Origin: Aestuariimicrobium sp. p3-SID1156
GTDB taxonomy: Bacteria > Actinomycetota > Actinomycetes > Propionibacteriales > Propionibacteriaceae
DNA length: 64,000 nt
Direction of reading: 5' to 3'
Assembly: GCF_025144225.1 (NCBI RefSeq)
Contig: NZ_JALXXB010000002.1
Location: forward strand, 453,268 to 517,267
The notes beneath the pieces were generated by a model that had not been told where the DNA came from, made no database searches, and worked only from the letters and a program-made list of their open reading frames with translations. Both the position numbers and the translations under genes were made by a program. Positions 31,427 through 41,383 of this stretch are shown piece by piece. Position 1 is the stretch's first letter; the number at the start of each line of letters is the position of its first letter.

Positions 31427-31852
31427 ATGTTCCTGGGCACGTACACCCCCAAGCTCGACGCCAAGGGCCGGTTCTTCCTGCCAGCCAAGTTCCGGGAGGG
31501 ACTCACCGAGGGTCTGGTGATCACCATGCAGCAGGAGCGCTGCCTGGCCATCTACCCCCGCGAGGTCTTCGCCCAGAAGGCAGCGACGGTGTTGGAAGCT
31601 CCCAGCACGGTGGCTCGCGTCCGCGCCATGCAGCGCATGCTCGCGGCGAGTGCCTCCGATGAGGTTCCTGATGCACAGGGGCGGCTCACGATCCCGCCGC
31701 AGCTGCGCTCCTATGCCTCGTTGGAGACCGAGATCGCCGTCGTTGGGGCCATCGACCGGGTCGAGGTCTGGAACAAGGAGGCATGGGAGACCTACTCCGC
31801 TGAGCAGGAAGCGGCCTTCGCCGAGATGAACGAGGAGATCTTCCCCCTGTAG
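31427..31852 (+). CDS. mraZ: transcriptional regulator MraZ
   Basis: A 141-residue protein with two SpoVT/AbrB-like halves. The first has TYTPKLDAKGRFFLPAKFRE and the second DAQGRLTIPPQLRSYA, each with the DxKGR/DxxGR signature. MraZ forms ring-shaped oligomers and represses or tunes the dcw operon through upstream repeats; the matching repeats are present at 31353-31392. Length fits the family. The ATG at 31427 gives the standard N-terminus MFLGTYTPKLD; GAGGGGG lies seven to eight bases upstream. It is the first gene of the cell-division and wall cluster. Confidence 0.95.
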   Translation: MFLGTYTPKLDAKGRFFLPAKFREGLTEGLVITMQQERCLAIYPREVFAQKAATVLEAPSTVARVRAMQRMLAASASDEVPDAQGRLTIPPQLRSYASLETEIAVVGAIDRVEVWNKEAWETYSAEQEAAFAEMNEEIFPL

Positions 31853-31902
31853 GAGGATCCCCCGGGCCCGCACAGCGTGGCTTCGGGCCGACGTCCCGAC
31901 GC

Positions 31903-32029
31903 CCTGGCGCACCTTCCCCGGTGCCAGGTCGTCTCTTCCCGGGCGTTGGACCGAAACCTCGCCAGGCGGTCCCCGCGACCGCGCGAGCGGCGACCGAAGA
32001 GTGCAGCAGCGCCAGTGAGAGGGGTGCGG
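31903..32029 (+). ncRNA. mraW RNA motif (structured leader before rsmH)
   Basis: The 177-base gap between mraZ and rsmH is highly structured. CCTGGC and ACC (31903-31913, two-base bulge) pair with GGTGCCAGG (31920-31928) around TTCCCC. Then GCGGTC (31966-31971) pairs with GACCGC (31977-31982). The position directly upstream of mraW (rsmH) in an actinobacterium fits the published mraW RNA motif. I match it by place and general structure; exact consensus agreement was not computed. Its ligand or binding partner is unknown. Confidence 0.6.
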
Positions 32030-33007
32030 ATGAGTCAGGACGTCACCGCGGCAGACGCCCGCGCCGCGCATGTCCCTGTCATGCGTGACCGCATCCTGGA
32101 CCTGCTCGCGCCTGCCCTGGAACGTCCCGACGCCGTCTACGTGGACGGCACCACCGGCATGGGCGGCCACTGCGAGGCCGTGCTGGAACGCTTTCCCCAC
32201 GTCCGTGTCGTCGGTATCGATCGGGACCCCCAGGCCCTCGAACTCGCCGCCGCTCGGTGTGCCCCCTTTGCTGGGCGCGTCCAGTTCGCCGAGGCCGTCT
32301 ACAGTGAGCTCGAGGACGTCCTCGAGGTGCTGGGGATCCCCGCCATCGACGGGATGCTGCTCGACCTCGGCGTGTCCTCCCTGCAGATCGACCGACGCGA
32401 CCGAGGCTTCTCCTATGCGGCGGACGCACCGTTGGACATGCGGATGGGCCAGGGCGGCCCGACCGCGGCCGACATTCTCAACTCCTACTCCAGTGCCGAG
32501 CTCACTCGAATCTTCAGGACCTTCGGCGAGGAGCGCTTCAGCGACCGGATCGCACGCCGCATCGTCGAGGAGCGCGAGGCCGAGCCCTTCACCACCTCGG
32601 CCCGACTGGTCCAGGTCATCACCGGTGCCATCCCGGCGGCCGCCCGCGCGACCAGCACCGGGCACCCCGCCAAGCGGGTCTTCCAGGCCCTCCGCATCGA
32701 GGTCAACCAGGAGCTGGAGGCACTCGAAGCCGTGCTGCCGCAAGCCCTCGACGCTTTGCGCGTCGGCGGACGGCTCGCGGTACTGGCCTACCACTCCCTT
32801 GAGGACCGTCTCGTCAAGAATTCCTTCCGGGAAGCGTCCAGTGACCAGGCTCCGCCCCATCTACCCCTGGTGCCGGACCACCTCAAAGCTCGGTTCGCTG
32901 TCCTCACCCGTGGGGCCGAGAAGCCGACCGGCGCCGAAACAGCAGAGAACCCCCGCGCAGCATCTGCCAGGTTGCGCGTGATCGAACGAACCAGGGAGCC
33001 AGCATGA
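32030..33007 (+). CDS. rsmH: 16S rRNA (cytosine(1402)-N4)-methyltransferase RsmH
   Basis: A 325-residue SAM-dependent methyltransferase that modifies C1402 in the ribosomal P site. It starts HVPVMRDRILDLL, with the SAM loop VDGTTGMGGHCEAVL and VVGIDRDPQAL. DLGVSSLQIDRRDRGFSYAADAPLDMRM is the typical RsmH core, and HPAKRVFQALRIEVNQELE with LAYHSLEDRLVK close the domain. The ATG at 32030 has GAGAGGGG about five to eight bases before it; the open frame continues upstream through the structured leader but homologues begin here. It overlaps ftsL by ATGA. Confidence 0.96.
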   Translation: MSQDVTAADARAAHVPVMRDRILDLLAPALERPDAVYVDGTTGMGGHCEAVLERFPHVRVVGIDRDPQALELAAARCAPFAGRVQFAEAVYSELEDVLEVLGIPAIDGMLLDLGVSSLQIDRRDRGFSYAADAPLDMRMGQGGPTAADILNSYSSAELTRIFRTFGEERFSDRIARRIVEEREAEPFTTSARLVQVITGAIPAAARATSTGHPAKRVFQALRIEVNQELEALEAVLPQALDALRVGGRLAVLAYHSLEDRLVKNSFREASSDQAPPHLPLVPDHLKARFAVLTRGAEKPTGAETAENPRAASARLRVIERTREPA

Positions 33008-33729
33008 GCGCAGTGGAAGCCATAGAGCCACTCGACCGACTGCCTCCCGAGCGCAGGGTGGCGGCGACGCCCCAGCGCCAGCGTCCCCGGCTTCGACTCC
33101 TCGCAGCACCCTCAGGTCATGGGGACGCCCAGCCGGTCGCCCGATTGCCCTTTGCGCTGATGCTCCTGGCAGTGCTGGCACTGGGCATGGGACTGCTGGT
33201 GATCGTCAACACCCAGATCCAGACGCGAGCTTCCGAGTTGGCCGCCCTGGAGCACCAGGCCAGCCAGCTGACCAACCAGAAGGCGCAGTTGCAAACCGAG
33301 GTCAACCAGAAGCGCTCGGCCTCGAGCCTGCAGGTCCAGGCCCATCGCCTCGGGATGCGTCCCAACCCGAAGCCCGCGTTCATCGTGCTCCCGAGTGGCC
33401 AGATCCTGGGCACGCCGACCAAGGTGAACGGCAACGAGCTGCCGCATCAGGTCTACTTGGGGTGGGAACAGACCCAGCAGGCACAGGAGGACTCCCGCGC
33501 CGCCGTCGCCCGTGAGAAGGCGGAGGAGGCAAGGAAGGCCGAGGAGGCGCGCAAGGCGCGTGAGGCCAAGCTCCGTGAACAGCAGAAGCAGCAACTGGAG
33601 AAGCAGAAGGCCGAGCAGAAGAAGGCAGCTGAGAAGAAGGCAGCCGACCCGAAGGCCGCTGAGAAGAAGCCCGCCGACCCGACGACGTCCGCAGACCCGA
33701 AGAAGAAGCCCAACCCCGGAGGAAACTGA
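33004..33729 (+). CDS. ftsL: cell division protein FtsL-like
   Basis: A 241-residue bitopic protein. A basic cytoplasmic N-terminus of about 48 residues is followed by one membrane helix (PFALMLLAVLALGMGLLVIV). An external leucine-zipper-like helix follows (ASELAALEHQASQLTNQKAQL). Position between rsmH and ftsI and this topology identify FtsL, which recruits the FtsQLB complex to the septum. Residues after about 155 form an extra charged tail: a Lys/Glu/Ala-rich helix (EEARKAEEARKAREAKLREQ) ending in a Lys/Pro-rich segment. Such a tail is far longer than in enterobacterial FtsL (about 120 residues). ATGA and TGATG overlaps couple it to both neighbours. Confidence 0.85.
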   Translation: MSAVEAIEPLDRLPPERRVAATPQRQRPRLRLLAAPSGHGDAQPVARLPFALMLLAVLALGMGLLVIVNTQIQTRASELAALEHQASQLTNQKAQLQTEVNQKRSASSLQVQAHRLGMRPNPKPAFIVLPSGQILGTPTKVNGNELPHQVYLGWEQTQQAQEDSRAAVAREKAEEARKAEEARKAREAKLREQQKQQLEKQKAEQKKAAEKKAADPKAAEKKPADPTTSADPKKKPNPGGN

Positions 33730-35672
33730 TGGTGGAGGACCGCCGGCGCCGCTCGGCGGCTTCGCCGCGCCCCGCTCGCCCGCAGCCCGCGAGTACGTCC
33801 CGAGTCACCCGTGACCGACGTGATCACCGCTCCCAGCGTGACCGGGGCCGCAAGGTCTACAAGCCCGCCCTGCGCATCCCCCTGAAGCGTCAGGCCACAC
33901 GCATCAACATCCTGGGCCTCATCATGGCCCTGGTCCTGACCAGCTTCCTTGGCCGCGCCTTCCTCCTGCAGGCATTCGATGCCCGCGCCTACGCGAGCCA
34001 GGCCGCTGCCGCCATGAAGGCGTCCAAGACGTTGGTGCCCCAGCGTGGCTCGATCACCGACCGCAACGGCATGGTGCTCGCGGCGTCGGAGCCGGCAGTC
34101 AAGATCATCGCCGACCCACTGATGATCGCCCGGAACGGGGTTGACCCGCGCCTCGAGATGGGGCCCAAGCAGACCGCGAAGGCGAAAGCCGCACCCGGCG
34201 CGATCGCCGACATCCTGGTGAAACACATCGGCGGCAACCACGACGAGTACCTGCGCGTCCTGACCGACACCGGACGCAAGCACTACGCGATCGTTGCCGA
34301 AAAGGTGCCGGCCTACACCTTCCAGCAGATCGCGAAGGAGCTGGCTGAGGGGAAGTGGTTCGGGGTCTACAAGGAGGATGACCCGATCCGCTACTACCCC
34401 TCGGGCGACGTGGTCTCCGGGGTCGTCGGCTTCATGGGCACGGACGACAAGACCGGCCAGCCAGTGGGCACCGGTGGGCTGGAATACACCTTCAACAAGC
34501 AGCTCACCGGCACCTATGGCAAGGAGATCTTTGACACCTCCCGCAATGGGCGCATCCCGCTGGGCAATCGCACCCTCATCCCGGCCACCAACGGTGCCGA
34601 CCTGCAGTTGACCATCGACTCGGAGATGCAGCTGTTCGCCAACCAGGCGCTGGCCAAGGGCATCACCGACGCGGGTGCCAAGAACGGCATGGCCATCGTC
34701 ATGGACGTCAAGACTGGCGAGCTGCTCGCTATCTCCACGTCTCCTGGCTTCGACTCCAACACTCCCGCCAAGGCCGACCCGGAAAACCTGGGCAATACGG
34801 CCGCGAGCGCCCCCTATGAGCCCGGTTCGGTCCAGAAGGTGCTGACCCTGGCCGCGCTGACCGACGCGGGGAGGATGACCCCCGATACCCGCGTCGAGAT
34901 CCCTGCCCGCCTGCCCTCCGGTGACGGCCTGATCAAGGACGCCTGGCCCCACGGCACGATCTACCTCACCGGGCGCGGCGTGATGGCCAATTCCTCCAAC
35001 ATCGGCACGGTGCTGCTCGCGCGGCAGATGCCCAAGGCACAGATGCTGTCCTACTACGCCAAGTTCGGTCTGGGTCGCAAGACCAATGTCGGACTGCCCG
35101 GCGAGTCCAGCGGCTGGCTGCCGAAGGAGGACATGCCCAACTACTCCTATGACCAGATCGTGTTCGGCCAGGGCCTCACCACCAATGCCCTGCAGATGGC
35201 GGCCGCTGTCGCCGCCGTGGCGAACAAGGGCGTCTACGTTGCACCCAAGCTGCTGCGGGCCAGCAGCAATGACGAGGGCCAGCTGGTGCCCACCCCGCAA
35301 GGGGAAACCCGGCGGGTCATCTCGGAGAAGGCTGCCCGCCAGACGGTGGAGATGATGGAGTCAGTCATCACCAAGAGCGAGGATCGCACCATCGCCAATT
35401 ACAGGGTCGCGGGCAAGACTGGGACGGCCCAGCGCGTCGACCCGAGCTGTGGCTGCTACCGCGGTTACACCGCCAGCTTCGTCGGGGTTGCCCCTGCCGA
35501 GGACCCGCGCCTGCTGGTCTACGTGGTGATCGACCAGCCCACCCGTGGCAGCGATGGCTCGAAGCTCGCCCTTCCGGTGGCCCAGCAGATCATGTCGACG
35601 GCCCTGCCGCGATACGGTGTGAAACCATCCAGCACTCCGGCTCCGAAGGGGCCGCTCGAGTACAAGCCGTGA
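33729..35672 (+). CDS. ftsI: septal peptidoglycan transpeptidase FtsI (PBP3)
   Basis: A 647-residue class B penicillin-binding protein. A basic, Arg/Ser/Pro-rich cytoplasmic start is followed by one membrane anchor (INILGLIMALVLTSFLGRAF), a PBP dimerisation domain, and the transpeptidase domain. Active-site motifs are SVQK (Ser367, Lys370), SSN in MANSSNIG, and KTG in VAGKTGTAQR. It crosslinks septal peptidoglycan with FtsW. Stop and start overlap by one base with ftsL, and murE follows after seven bases. The Cys pair in DPSCGCYRGY, just after KTG, is unusual for this family. Confidence 0.95.
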   Translation: MVEDRRRRSAASPRPARPQPASTSRVTRDRRDHRSQRDRGRKVYKPALRIPLKRQATRINILGLIMALVLTSFLGRAFLLQAFDARAYASQAAAAMKASKTLVPQRGSITDRNGMVLAASEPAVKIIADPLMIARNGVDPRLEMGPKQTAKAKAAPGAIADILVKHIGGNHDEYLRVLTDTGRKHYAIVAEKVPAYTFQQIAKELAEGKWFGVYKEDDPIRYYPSGDVVSGVVGFMGTDDKTGQPVGTGGLEYTFNKQLTGTYGKEIFDTSRNGRIPLGNRTLIPATNGADLQLTIDSEMQLFANQALAKGITDAGAKNGMAIVMDVKTGELLAISTSPGFDSNTPAKADPENLGNTAASAPYEPGSVQKVLTLAALTDAGRMTPDTRVEIPARLPSGDGLIKDAWPHGTIYLTGRGVMANSSNIGTVLLARQMPKAQMLSYYAKFGLGRKTNVGLPGESSGWLPKEDMPNYSYDQIVFGQGLTTNALQMAAAVAAVANKGVYVAPKLLRASSNDEGQLVPTPQGETRRVISEKAARQTVEMMESVITKSEDRTIANYRVAGKTGTAQRVDPSCGCYRGYTASFVGVAPAEDPRLLVYVVIDQPTRGSDGSKLALPVAQQIMSTALPRYGVKPSSTPAPKGPLEYKP

Positions 35673-35679
35673 GGTCGAT

Positions 35680-37275
35680 GTGAGCACGCCGCAGGAAGAG
35701 TGGAGCCTTCGTGCCCTCCTGGACGCCGCCGGTGTCCGGGCCGTCATCCACCACGCCGACGCCCCCCTCCCGGAAGCCCCGGGCGATCCGGGTGAGGAGA
35801 GCCGCCAGGGCGACTCAACCGACCCGCGGGTCACCTCCCTGCAGTTCGACTCCCGCCGGGTACAGCCCGGTTCCCTCTACCTGGCCATGCCCGGCCAGAG
35901 CACGCATGGCGCACGCTTCGCGCAGGGAGCCGTCGAGCAGGGGGCTGTCGGCGTCCTCACGGATGCGGAAGGGCTCAAGATCGCCGGGGACGTGCGGGTG
36001 CCCGTGGTCGTGGTCGAGGAACCACGTGTTGCCATGGCCGCACTGGCAGTGGCCTTCCACCACCAGCCCTCCTCCCGCGTCCCGATGTTCGCCGTGACCG
36101 GCACCAATGGCAAGACGACGACCATGTTCCTGCTGGACGCCGCCCTGAGCGCGCTGGGTCTGAAGGTCGGCACCCTGGGCACCATTGGCTTCCGGCTGGG
36201 CGGGGAGGCGTTGGAATGGCAGACCTCGACGGTCACCACCCCGGAGGCCCCCGACCTCCAGGAGCTGTTCGACCAGATGATCGGCCGTGGTGCCATGGCG
36301 GTGGCGATGGAGGTCTCCTCCCATGCCCTGGCGCTGCACAGGGCCGACGGCACCCGCTTCCGCGTGGCCGGCTTCACGATGCTCGGGCGCGACCACCTGG
36401 ACTTTCACCGCACCATGGAGGACTACTTCTGCGCGAAGGCGCGGCTGTTCACCAGTGACCTGAGCGAGCAGGTGGTGGTCAACGCCGACAGCGACTGGGG
36501 TCGGCGTCTGGTCGGGATGGTGCGCGAAAGCCAGCCCGGCAAGCCCATCACCACCGTCGGACGGCACCCGTCCGCGGACGTGCGCATCGTCCATGACGTG
36601 CTCACCGGCGATGGGTTGGGCCGCCATGTCGGCCTCGAGGTGGCCGGCGAACGGGTGGACTTCATCCTGTCCATGCCCGGAGACCACAATGTGGAGAATG
36701 CCGCCCTCGCCCTCGCCATGGTGCGCGCGGCCGGCCTGGACCTGCGCGTGGCCAGCCGCGGGCTGGCCCACGCCCAGGTGCCCGGGCGCATGCAGCAGGT
36801 GGACCTCGGCCCCGGTGCGCCCACGGTCGTCGTCGACTTCGCCCACACCCCCCAGGCGGTCGAGGAGGCCATCGAGGCGGTGGTCGTGCCCGGCCGCACC
36901 ATCACGGTGATCGGCGCCGGCGGCGACCGCGACCGCGAGAAGCGACCCTTGATGGGTGCCGCCGCCGGACGGGGCTCCGACATTGTCGTGGTCACCGACG
37001 ACAACCCCCGCACCGAGGACCCGGCCGCGATTCGGGCGGCTGTCACCGAGGGTGTCAGCACCACCAACGCTGAACTCCTCGAGATCCCGGGGCGCCGCCA
37101 GGCGATTCGCGAGGCACTGCAGCGCGCAGGTGCCGACGATGTTGTGCTGGTCCTGGGCAAGGGTCACGAGCGCGGACAGATCGTGGGGGCCCAGGTACTG
37201 GACTTCGACGACGTCGAGGTCGCGCGTGAGCAATGGGCCTCCCTGCAACGCGAATCGGAGGGATCGGCACGATGA
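35680..37275 (+). CDS. murE: UDP-MurNAc-tripeptide synthetase MurE (diaminopimelate-adding)
   Basis: A 531-residue Mur ligase that adds the third stem-peptide residue in the cytoplasm. The ATP loop is [16 protein letters not shown] and the central domain has ITVIGAGGDRDREKRPLMG. The substrate-selecting loop TDDNPRTEDP carries DNPR, typical of diaminopimelate ligases and not of lysine ligases. Whether the isomer is meso- or LL- cannot be read from this; Propionibacteriaceae typically use LL. The N-terminus is about 40 residues longer than average and acidic. GTG at 35680 starts seven bases after ftsI; the 3' end overlaps murF by ATGA. Confidence 0.95.
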   Translation: MSTPQEEWSLRALLDAAGVRAVIHHADAPLPEAPGDPGEESRQGDSTDPRVTSLQFDSRRVQPGSLYLAMPGQSTHGARFAQGAVEQGAVGVLTDAEGLKIAGDVRVPVVVVEEPRVAMAALAVAFHHQPSSRVPMFAVTGTNGKTTTMFLLDAALSALGLKVGTLGTIGFRLGGEALEWQTSTVTTPEAPDLQELFDQMIGRGAMAVAMEVSSHALALHRADGTRFRVAGFTMLGRDHLDFHRTMEDYFCAKARLFTSDLSEQVVVNADSDWGRRLVGMVRESQPGKPITTVGRHPSADVRIVHDVLTGDGLGRHVGLEVAGERVDFILSMPGDHNVENAALALAMVRAAGLDLRVASRGLAHAQVPGRMQQVDLGPGAPTVVVDFAHTPQAVEEAIEAVVVPGRTITVIGAGGDRDREKRPLMGAAAGRGSDIVVVTDDNPRTEDPAAIRAAVTEGVSTTNAELLEIPGRRQAIREALQRAGADDVVLVLGKGHERGQIVGAQVLDFDDVEVAREQWASLQRESEGSAR

Positions 37276-38786
37276 GGAAGCGCACCGCCAGCTGGCTTGC
37301 GGAGGTGACCGGCGGACGGGTCGTCGGTGGAGCCGTGGAGGACCTCGGCGCCCTCGAAGTCGGTCCCGATGTGGTGATCGACAGCCGCAAGACCACCGCC
37401 GGCGCACTGTTCGTTGCACTCCAGGGCGAGCACGTCGATGGCCACGACTTCGTGGAGTCCGCTCGCGACGGAGGTGCGGGAGCTGCCCTGACCAGCCGCG
37501 ACATGGGCACAGTCCTGCCCCAGGTGATGGTCGAGGACAGCCTCACAGGACTGACCGACCTCGCCACCGCCGTGGTGGCTGATGCCCACCAGGAGAACGC
37601 GTTGATCGTGCTGGCGATCACCGGGTCCTCGGGCAAGACCTCGACCAAGGACATCCTGGCCCAGCTGCTGGAGGCCGCCGGCCCGACCGTCTCGCCGGTG
37701 GGCTCCTTCAACAACGAGATCGGCGTGCCGCTCACCGCCTGCGGGGTCGACAGGACCACCCGCTACCTGGTCAGCGAGATGGGGGCTCGCGGTCCGGGTC
37801 ACATCACCTGGCTCTGCGACATCGTCCAACCCGACGTCTCGCTCGTGCTCAACGTGGGCAGCGCCCACCTCGGTGAGTTCGGATCGGTGGAGGGCATCGC
37901 TCGGGCCAAGGGCGAGATCGTCGAGGCACTCCAGGACTCCGGCTGGGCCGTCCTCAACCTCGACGACCCGAGGGTCGCCGCGATGGCAGGACGCACCAGC
38001 GCCCGCCATGCCTGGTTCACCACGACGGACGCGCCCGCGCCCTCCGGTGAACTGGTCGTCCGCGCGCTGGACGCCCGGTCCGACGACCTCCAGCGACACA
38101 GTTTCACCCTCGTGGTGGACAACCCCGGCGTCCTCGAGGGAGTTCCCGAGCACAGCGAGCACTCGATCAGCCTGAGCCTCCTCGGCAGCCACCAGGTCGC
38201 CAACGCCGTGGCGGCCGCAGCCGCCGCTCTGGTCGCCGGCGTCCCCCTGGAGACCATTGCCAGCACGCTGTCAGCTCTGGAGCATCGGTCCCGCTGGCGC
38301 ATGGAACTGGTCGAACGCGCCGACGGTGCTGCCGTCCTGAACGACGCCTACAACGCGAACCCTGACTCCATGCGCGCTGCCCTGGCCACGCTGGCCCGGC
38401 TGGGGGAGTCGCGCCGACGCGCCCATCCCGGCGCCCACGTCATCGCAGTCCTGGGCGACATGCTGGAACTCGGCCCTGACGCCGCTCACCTCCACCACCA
38501 GGTCGGCCGCGCAGCCGCCGAGGCGGGTGCCGATGAGGTGCTGGCCCTGGGTGACCACGCCCGGGACCTGCTGGCGGGCGTCCTCGAGGCGGGGGGCTCT
38601 GGTCGCATCGCGACACGGGAGGAGGCCTCCTCGCTAGTCTTGCGCCCAGGTGATGTCATGCTGGTCAAGGCATCGCGAGGTCTTGGTCTGGAACGGGTCG
38701 CGGACGCGATCCTGTCGGCGACCGGAGCCGAGCAGAACGAAGCGAAAGAAGAACAGGTGAACGTGTCCCGGGAGCCCCACGCATGA
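37272..38786 (+). CDS. murF: UDP-MurNAc-tripeptide--D-Ala-D-Ala ligase MurF
   Basis: A 504-residue Mur ligase that attaches D-alanyl-D-alanine to complete the pentapeptide precursor. It shows VIDSRKTTAGALFVALQGE at the N-terminus, the ATP loop AITGSSGKTSTKDIL, SPVGSFNNEIGVPLT, and the C-terminal NDAYNANPDSMRAAL and VLGDMLELG. The ATG at 37272 comes from the ATGA junction with murE; 39 bases of open frame upstream are not used. It also overlaps mraY by ATGA. The C-terminal 15 residues ([18 protein letters not shown] region) are charged and not conserved. Confidence 0.95.
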   Translation: MRKRTASWLAEVTGGRVVGGAVEDLGALEVGPDVVIDSRKTTAGALFVALQGEHVDGHDFVESARDGGAGAALTSRDMGTVLPQVMVEDSLTGLTDLATAVVADAHQENALIVLAITGSSGKTSTKDILAQLLEAAGPTVSPVGSFNNEIGVPLTACGVDRTTRYLVSEMGARGPGHITWLCDIVQPDVSLVLNVGSAHLGEFGSVEGIARAKGEIVEALQDSGWAVLNLDDPRVAAMAGRTSARHAWFTTTDAPAPSGELVVRALDARSDDLQRHSFTLVVDNPGVLEGVPEHSEHSISLSLLGSHQVANAVAAAAAALVAGVPLETIASTLSALEHRSRWRMELVERADGAAVLNDAYNANPDSMRAALATLARLGESRRRAHPGAHVIAVLGDMLELGPDAAHLHHQVGRAAAEAGADEVLALGDHARDLLAGVLEAGGSGRIATREEASSLVLRPGDVMLVKASRGLGLERVADAILSATGAEQNEAKEEQVNVSREPHA

Positions 38787-39853
38787 GAACGATCCTTCTG
38801 GCCGGCCTCTTCTCGCTGGTCGGAACCCTGCTGGGGACTCGGTTGCTGATCACCTTCCTGGTGCGCAAGGGCTATGGCCAGTTCATCCGCGATGACGGCC
38901 CGACCAGCCACAACACCAAGCGCGGCACGCCCACCATGGGCGGCATCGTCATCATCCTGGCGGTCGACCTTGCCTATGTCATCGCCCACCTGATCACCCT
39001 CACCCCGCCGACGATCCCCGCGGTGCTGGTGCTCTACCTGTTCACCGGGCTCGGTTTCATCGGCTTCCTGGACGACTGGACCAAGATCAGGAAGCAGCGC
39101 TCGCTCGGCCTCAACGCCAAGGGCAAGCTTTTCGGGCAGACCTTCGTGGCCATCAGCTTTGCCGCGGCGGCCCTCCTCTGGGAGGACCAGCGCGGCCTGA
39201 CCCCCGCCTCCCCGGCGATCTCCTTCCTGCGCGACATCTCCTGGGCACACCTGCCGATCTGGCTGGCAGCCCTCTGGATCATCCTTCTCATCGCCGGCGC
39301 CTCGAACGCGGCCAACCTCACCGACGGTCTGGATGGCCTGCTCGCCGGGTCGGCGACCATGGTCTTCGCCGCCTACGGAATCCTCAGCATCTGGCAGTTC
39401 AACCAGTGGTGTGGCCGGACCTCCAGCTACAGCCCACAGTGCTATGACGTGCCCGCACCCCATGACATGGCGGTCGTGGCGGTCGCCCTCGCCGGAGCCT
39501 GTTTCGGCTTCCTCTGGTGGAATGCCAAGCCCGCCAAGATCTTCATCGGTGACACTGGTTCCCTGGCCCTGGGTGGCGCCTTCGCAGGCCTGGCCGTGAC
39601 CACTCGGACCGAGATCCTGCTGGCAATCCTTGGCGGCCTGTTCGTCATCGAGACCCTGTCGGTGATGGGCCAGGTCGGCTGGTTCAAGTTGACCAAGGGC
39701 AAGCGCCTGTTCAAGATGGCCCCCATCCACCACCACTTCGAACTCAAGGGCTGGGCCGAGGTCACGGTGGTGATCCGCTTCTGGATCATCTGCGGCCTCT
39801 TCGTTTCCGCCGGTCTGGGCATCTTCTACGCCGAATGGTTGTCAGGACTGTGA
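38783..39853 (+). CDS. mraY: phospho-MurNAc-pentapeptide transferase MraY
   Basis: A 356-residue integral membrane enzyme that moves phospho-MurNAc-pentapeptide to undecaprenyl phosphate, forming lipid I. About ten hydrophobic helices are visible. Conserved cytoplasmic motifs include [18 protein letters not shown] near residue 35, GFLDDWTKI near 94, [16 protein letters not shown] near 175, [12 protein letters not shown] near 255 and the HHHFELKGW loop near 315, which hold the catalytic Asp and His residues. It overlaps murF (ATGA) and murD (GTGA). Mycobacteria call the orthologue MurX. Confidence 0.97.
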   Translation: MRTILLAGLFSLVGTLLGTRLLITFLVRKGYGQFIRDDGPTSHNTKRGTPTMGGIVIILAVDLAYVIAHLITLTPPTIPAVLVLYLFTGLGFIGFLDDWTKIRKQRSLGLNAKGKLFGQTFVAISFAAAALLWEDQRGLTPASPAISFLRDISWAHLPIWLAALWIILLIAGASNAANLTDGLDGLLAGSATMVFAAYGILSIWQFNQWCGRTSSYSPQCYDVPAPHDMAVVAVALAGACFGFLWWNAKPAKIFIGDTGSLALGGAFAGLAVTTRTEILLAILGGLFVIETLSVMGQVGWFKLTKGKRLFKMAPIHHHFELKGWAEVTVVIRFWIICGLFVSAGLGIFYAEWLSGL

Positions 39854-41364
39854 GCCTCGACTGGATTCCCTCCGCTGATTCCTCCTCCCCCTGGCACGAG
39901 GCACATGTCGTCGTCGCCGGCCTGGGACGCTCGGGGTTCGCCGCCGCCGACGCCCTGCTCGAACGTCACGCCCGCGTCACCGTGCTCGACGACGTCGACA
40001 CCGAGGAGAACCAGGAGAAGCGCACCCTGCTGGAGTTCCTCGACGCCGAGGTGAAGCTCGGCCGCGGCTCCACGGCGGTGCTGCCCCAACAGGTCGACCT
40101 GGTGGTCACCTCGCCCGGTTGGCGTCCGGTCGCGCCGCTGCTCGCCCAGGCCGCCGAGCGGGGCATCCCGGTGTGGGGTGAGACGGAGCTGGCCTGGCGC
40201 TTCATGCACCCCGGCAGAGTGGTGCCGTGGCTGGGCATCACGGGCACCAATGGCAAGACCACCACCACGCAGATGCTGGACTCGATCCTGCGGGCAGCCG
40301 GGCTGAAGGTGGCCTGCGTCGGCAACATCGGGCGTCCGGTGATGGAGGCCGTCAACGACGAGGTTGACTACGACGTCTTCTGCGTGGAGTTGTCCAGCTT
40401 CCAACTGCACTACTCGCCCTCACTCCAGTTGCACTCGGCGGCCGTGCTGAACCTGCACGACGACCACCTGGAGTGGTACGCCCACGAGCCCGATCCGATG
40501 GCCGCCTACCTCGCCGACAAGGCGCGGATCTACCACATGGTCGCCCACTCCTGCGTCTACAACGTCGCCGACCGGCGCACCGAGCAGATGGTCGAGGACG
40601 CTGAGGTCACCGAGGGTGCTCGCGCCATCGGCTTCACCCTGGGCATCCCCGGTCCCTCAATGGTGGGAGTGGTGGAGGACCTGCTGGTCGACCGCGCCTT
40701 CGTCGAGCAACGCAAGACCTCCGCCCTCGAGGTGGCCAAGGTCTCCGATGTCCACCCGCCGGCCCCCCACAACATCGAGAACGCCCTGGCAGCGGCTGCA
40801 CTGGCACGCAGCTTCGGCGTCCCGCCGCAGGCTGTGGGGCAGGGGCTGCGCGAGCTCACCCTGGGCGGCCACCGCATCCAGACGGTTGCCCGCCACGACG
40901 GCATCACGTGGGTGGATGACTCCAAGGCCACCAACCCGCACGCGGCGAACTCCTCGATGCGCGCCTTCGACTCCATCATCTGGATCGCCGGCGGCCAGGC
41001 CAAGGGGGTCACCTTCGACGAGCTGGTCGAGACCCATCGCGATCGGTTGCGCGGGGCGGTACTGCTGGGGGTCGACCGACAGGTGATCGCGGACGCGCTA
41101 GGCCGACACGCGCCGGATGTTCCCGTTCGCGTCATCGACTCGGGTGACACTGGAGCCATGGTCGAGGCGGTGCAGGCCGCCGCCGAGCTCGCCGGCCCGG
41201 GTGACACCGTGCTGCTGGCTCCCGGGTGCGCCAGCCGTGACATGTGGACCGGCTACGACGTCCGGGGCGACGACTTCGCCGCCGCCGTTCGCCAGCTCAT
41301 CGGCCAGGGGGCAGACCGCCCCGAAGCTCCTGAGCAGGCCCAGGAGCCAGAGCAACCATCGTGA
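39850..41364 (+). CDS. murD: UDP-MurNAc-alanine--D-glutamate ligase MurD
   Basis: A 504-residue Mur ligase adding D-glutamate. It has an N-terminal Rossmann domain ([20 protein letters not shown]), the ATP loop [23 protein letters not shown] and [16 protein letters not shown]. The C-terminal domain shows [23 protein letters not shown] and [12 protein letters not shown]. The GTG at 39850 makes a GTGA overlap with mraY and is preferred to an in-frame ATG at 39835, which would add five residues. The C-terminal tail ([13 protein letters not shown]) is low-complexity. ftsW follows 19 bases later. Confidence 0.95.
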   Translation: MSLDWIPSADSSSPWHEAHVVVAGLGRSGFAAADALLERHARVTVLDDVDTEENQEKRTLLEFLDAEVKLGRGSTAVLPQQVDLVVTSPGWRPVAPLLAQAAERGIPVWGETELAWRFMHPGRVVPWLGITGTNGKTTTTQMLDSILRAAGLKVACVGNIGRPVMEAVNDEVDYDVFCVELSSFQLHYSPSLQLHSAAVLNLHDDHLEWYAHEPDPMAAYLADKARIYHMVAHSCVYNVADRRTEQMVEDAEVTEGARAIGFTLGIPGPSMVGVVEDLLVDRAFVEQRKTSALEVAKVSDVHPPAPHNIENALAAAALARSFGVPPQAVGQGLRELTLGGHRIQTVARHDGITWVDDSKATNPHAANSSMRAFDSIIWIAGGQAKGVTFDELVETHRDRLRGAVLLGVDRQVIADALGRHAPDVPVRVIDSGDTGAMVEAVQAAAELAGPGDTVLLAPGCASRDMWTGYDVRGDDFAAAVRQLIGQGADRPEAPEQAQEPEQPS

Positions 41365-41383
41365 CGAGAAAGGGGAGGGGCCA

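Noticed and set aside
31877..32029. Upstream extension of RsmH by 51 codons
   Set aside because: The region folds as an RNA leader and homologues start near 32030.
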